This document shows, piece by piece, positions 6,351 to 6,618 of a DNA stretch of 6,618 bases. This stretch comes from Natronohydrobacter sp. (GTDB taxonomy: Bacteria > Pseudomonadota > Alphaproteobacteria > Rhodobacterales > Rhodobacteraceae): positions 1 to 6,618 of the forward strand of contig SKRP01000138.1 of NCBI GenBank assembly GCA_007118445.1, in the 5' to 3' direction. Below the pieces are notes generated by a model. The model was not told the DNA's origin. It saw nothing but the letters and a program-made list of their open reading frames with translations, and did no database searches. Position numbers and translations under genes: made by a program. The stretch's first letter is position 1. The number at the start of each line of letters is the position of its first letter.

Positions 6351-6422
6351 ACACGCTGCAATCCCCCTTCAATTCCGCCCCCCAAGCCTTTATCTCTGCG
6401 CAAGCACAAGAAGGGACACTCC

Positions 6423-6618
6423 ATGACCGACCTAACCCCGCGCGAGATTGTCAGCGAACTTGACCGTTTCATCATCGGCCAGAAGGACGCCAAGCGCGCG
6501 GTGGCCGTGGCGCTGCGCAATCGCTGGCGGCGCAAGCAACTGCCCGCCGATCTGCAGGAAGAGGTCTATCCCAAGAATATCCTGATGATCGGCCCCACTG
6601 GCGTCGGCAAGACCGAGA
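6423..6618 (+). CDS. hslU: HslU (ClpY), ATPase/unfoldase subunit of the HslUV protease (5' part, cut by window end)
   Basis: HslU is the AAA+ hexamer that binds, unfolds and feeds substrates to HslV. Sixty-five codons are visible and open. The N-terminus MTDLTPREIVSELDRFIIGQ (1-20) carries the typical HslU/ClpX-like PREIV...LD..IIGQ pattern, RAVAVALRNRWRR follows (25-37), and Walker A GPTGVGKT is at 57-64 just before the window ends. The start is supported by GAAGGGA (6410-6416), 6 nt before the ATG. The first 65 residues contain no lesion. hslU usually follows hslV directly in the same operon. Here it is separated by brnTA and the heptamer array, and nothing from hslV is likely to read through cleanly, so an independent promoter is expected. 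Confidence 0.96.
   Translation, partial: MTDLTPREIVSELDRFIIGQKDAKRAVAVALRNRWRRKQLPADLQEEVYPKNILMIGPTGVGKTE

Noticed and set aside
6178..6372. Open frames on both strands across the heptamer array, giving proteins with a seven-residue repeat (minus strand NTKHETR, plus strand CFVFRVS).
   Set aside because: A 7-bp repeat without stop codons is open in all six frames, so the frames follow from the array itself. There is no family similarity outside it and no clear ribosome binding site.

Overview
The window looks like chromosomal DNA from an alphaproteobacterium, most probably a member of the Rhodobacteraceae. The evidence is the high GC content (a hand-counted 60 bp of addA is 72% G+C), the alphaproteobacterial style of AddB and AddA, an HslV with the long N-terminus DFPGWHGTTI, and an intergenic element before hslV that resembles one I know from many Rhodobacteraceae genomes. 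No genus can be assigned from the sequence alone.

Positions 1-4623 hold the DNA double-strand-break repair pair: the C-terminal part of addB (cut by the left edge) and a complete addA. Their reading frames overlap, so they are almost certainly translated as one unit. The products form the AddAB helicase-nuclease, which resects DNA ends for RecA loading. Both nuclease domains are in the window and look intact. A small thioredoxin gene (trxA, 4660-4980) follows 36 bp later and ends at a convincing intrinsic terminator (4989-5013).

Positions 5014-5083 form a short intergenic stretch that carries the Rhodobacteraceae-like repeat and runs straight into the ribosome binding site of hslV (5084-5635). 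HslV is the proteolytic subunit of the HslUV (ClpQY) heat-shock protease. Its ATPase partner hslU starts at 6423 and is cut by the right edge.

The part that stands out is the 787 bp between hslV and hslU, which in most bacteria are adjacent and co-transcribed. Here they are split by a leftward type II toxin-antitoxin pair, brnT (5857-6162) and brnA (5625-5921), and by a perfect tandem array of 13 copies of the 7-mer TTTCGTG (6218-6308). The brnT half and the intergenic DNA are clearly lower in GC (about 43% in two hand-counted 60 bp lines), which suggests acquired DNA. brnA overlaps the end of hslV tail to tail by 11 bp. The heptamer array lies between the divergent starts of brnT and hslU, so a change in its copy number could affect either promoter region. 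hslU probably needs its own promoter here, and a candidate lies directly next to the array. There are no RNA genes, insertion sequences or CRISPR arrays that I can see.
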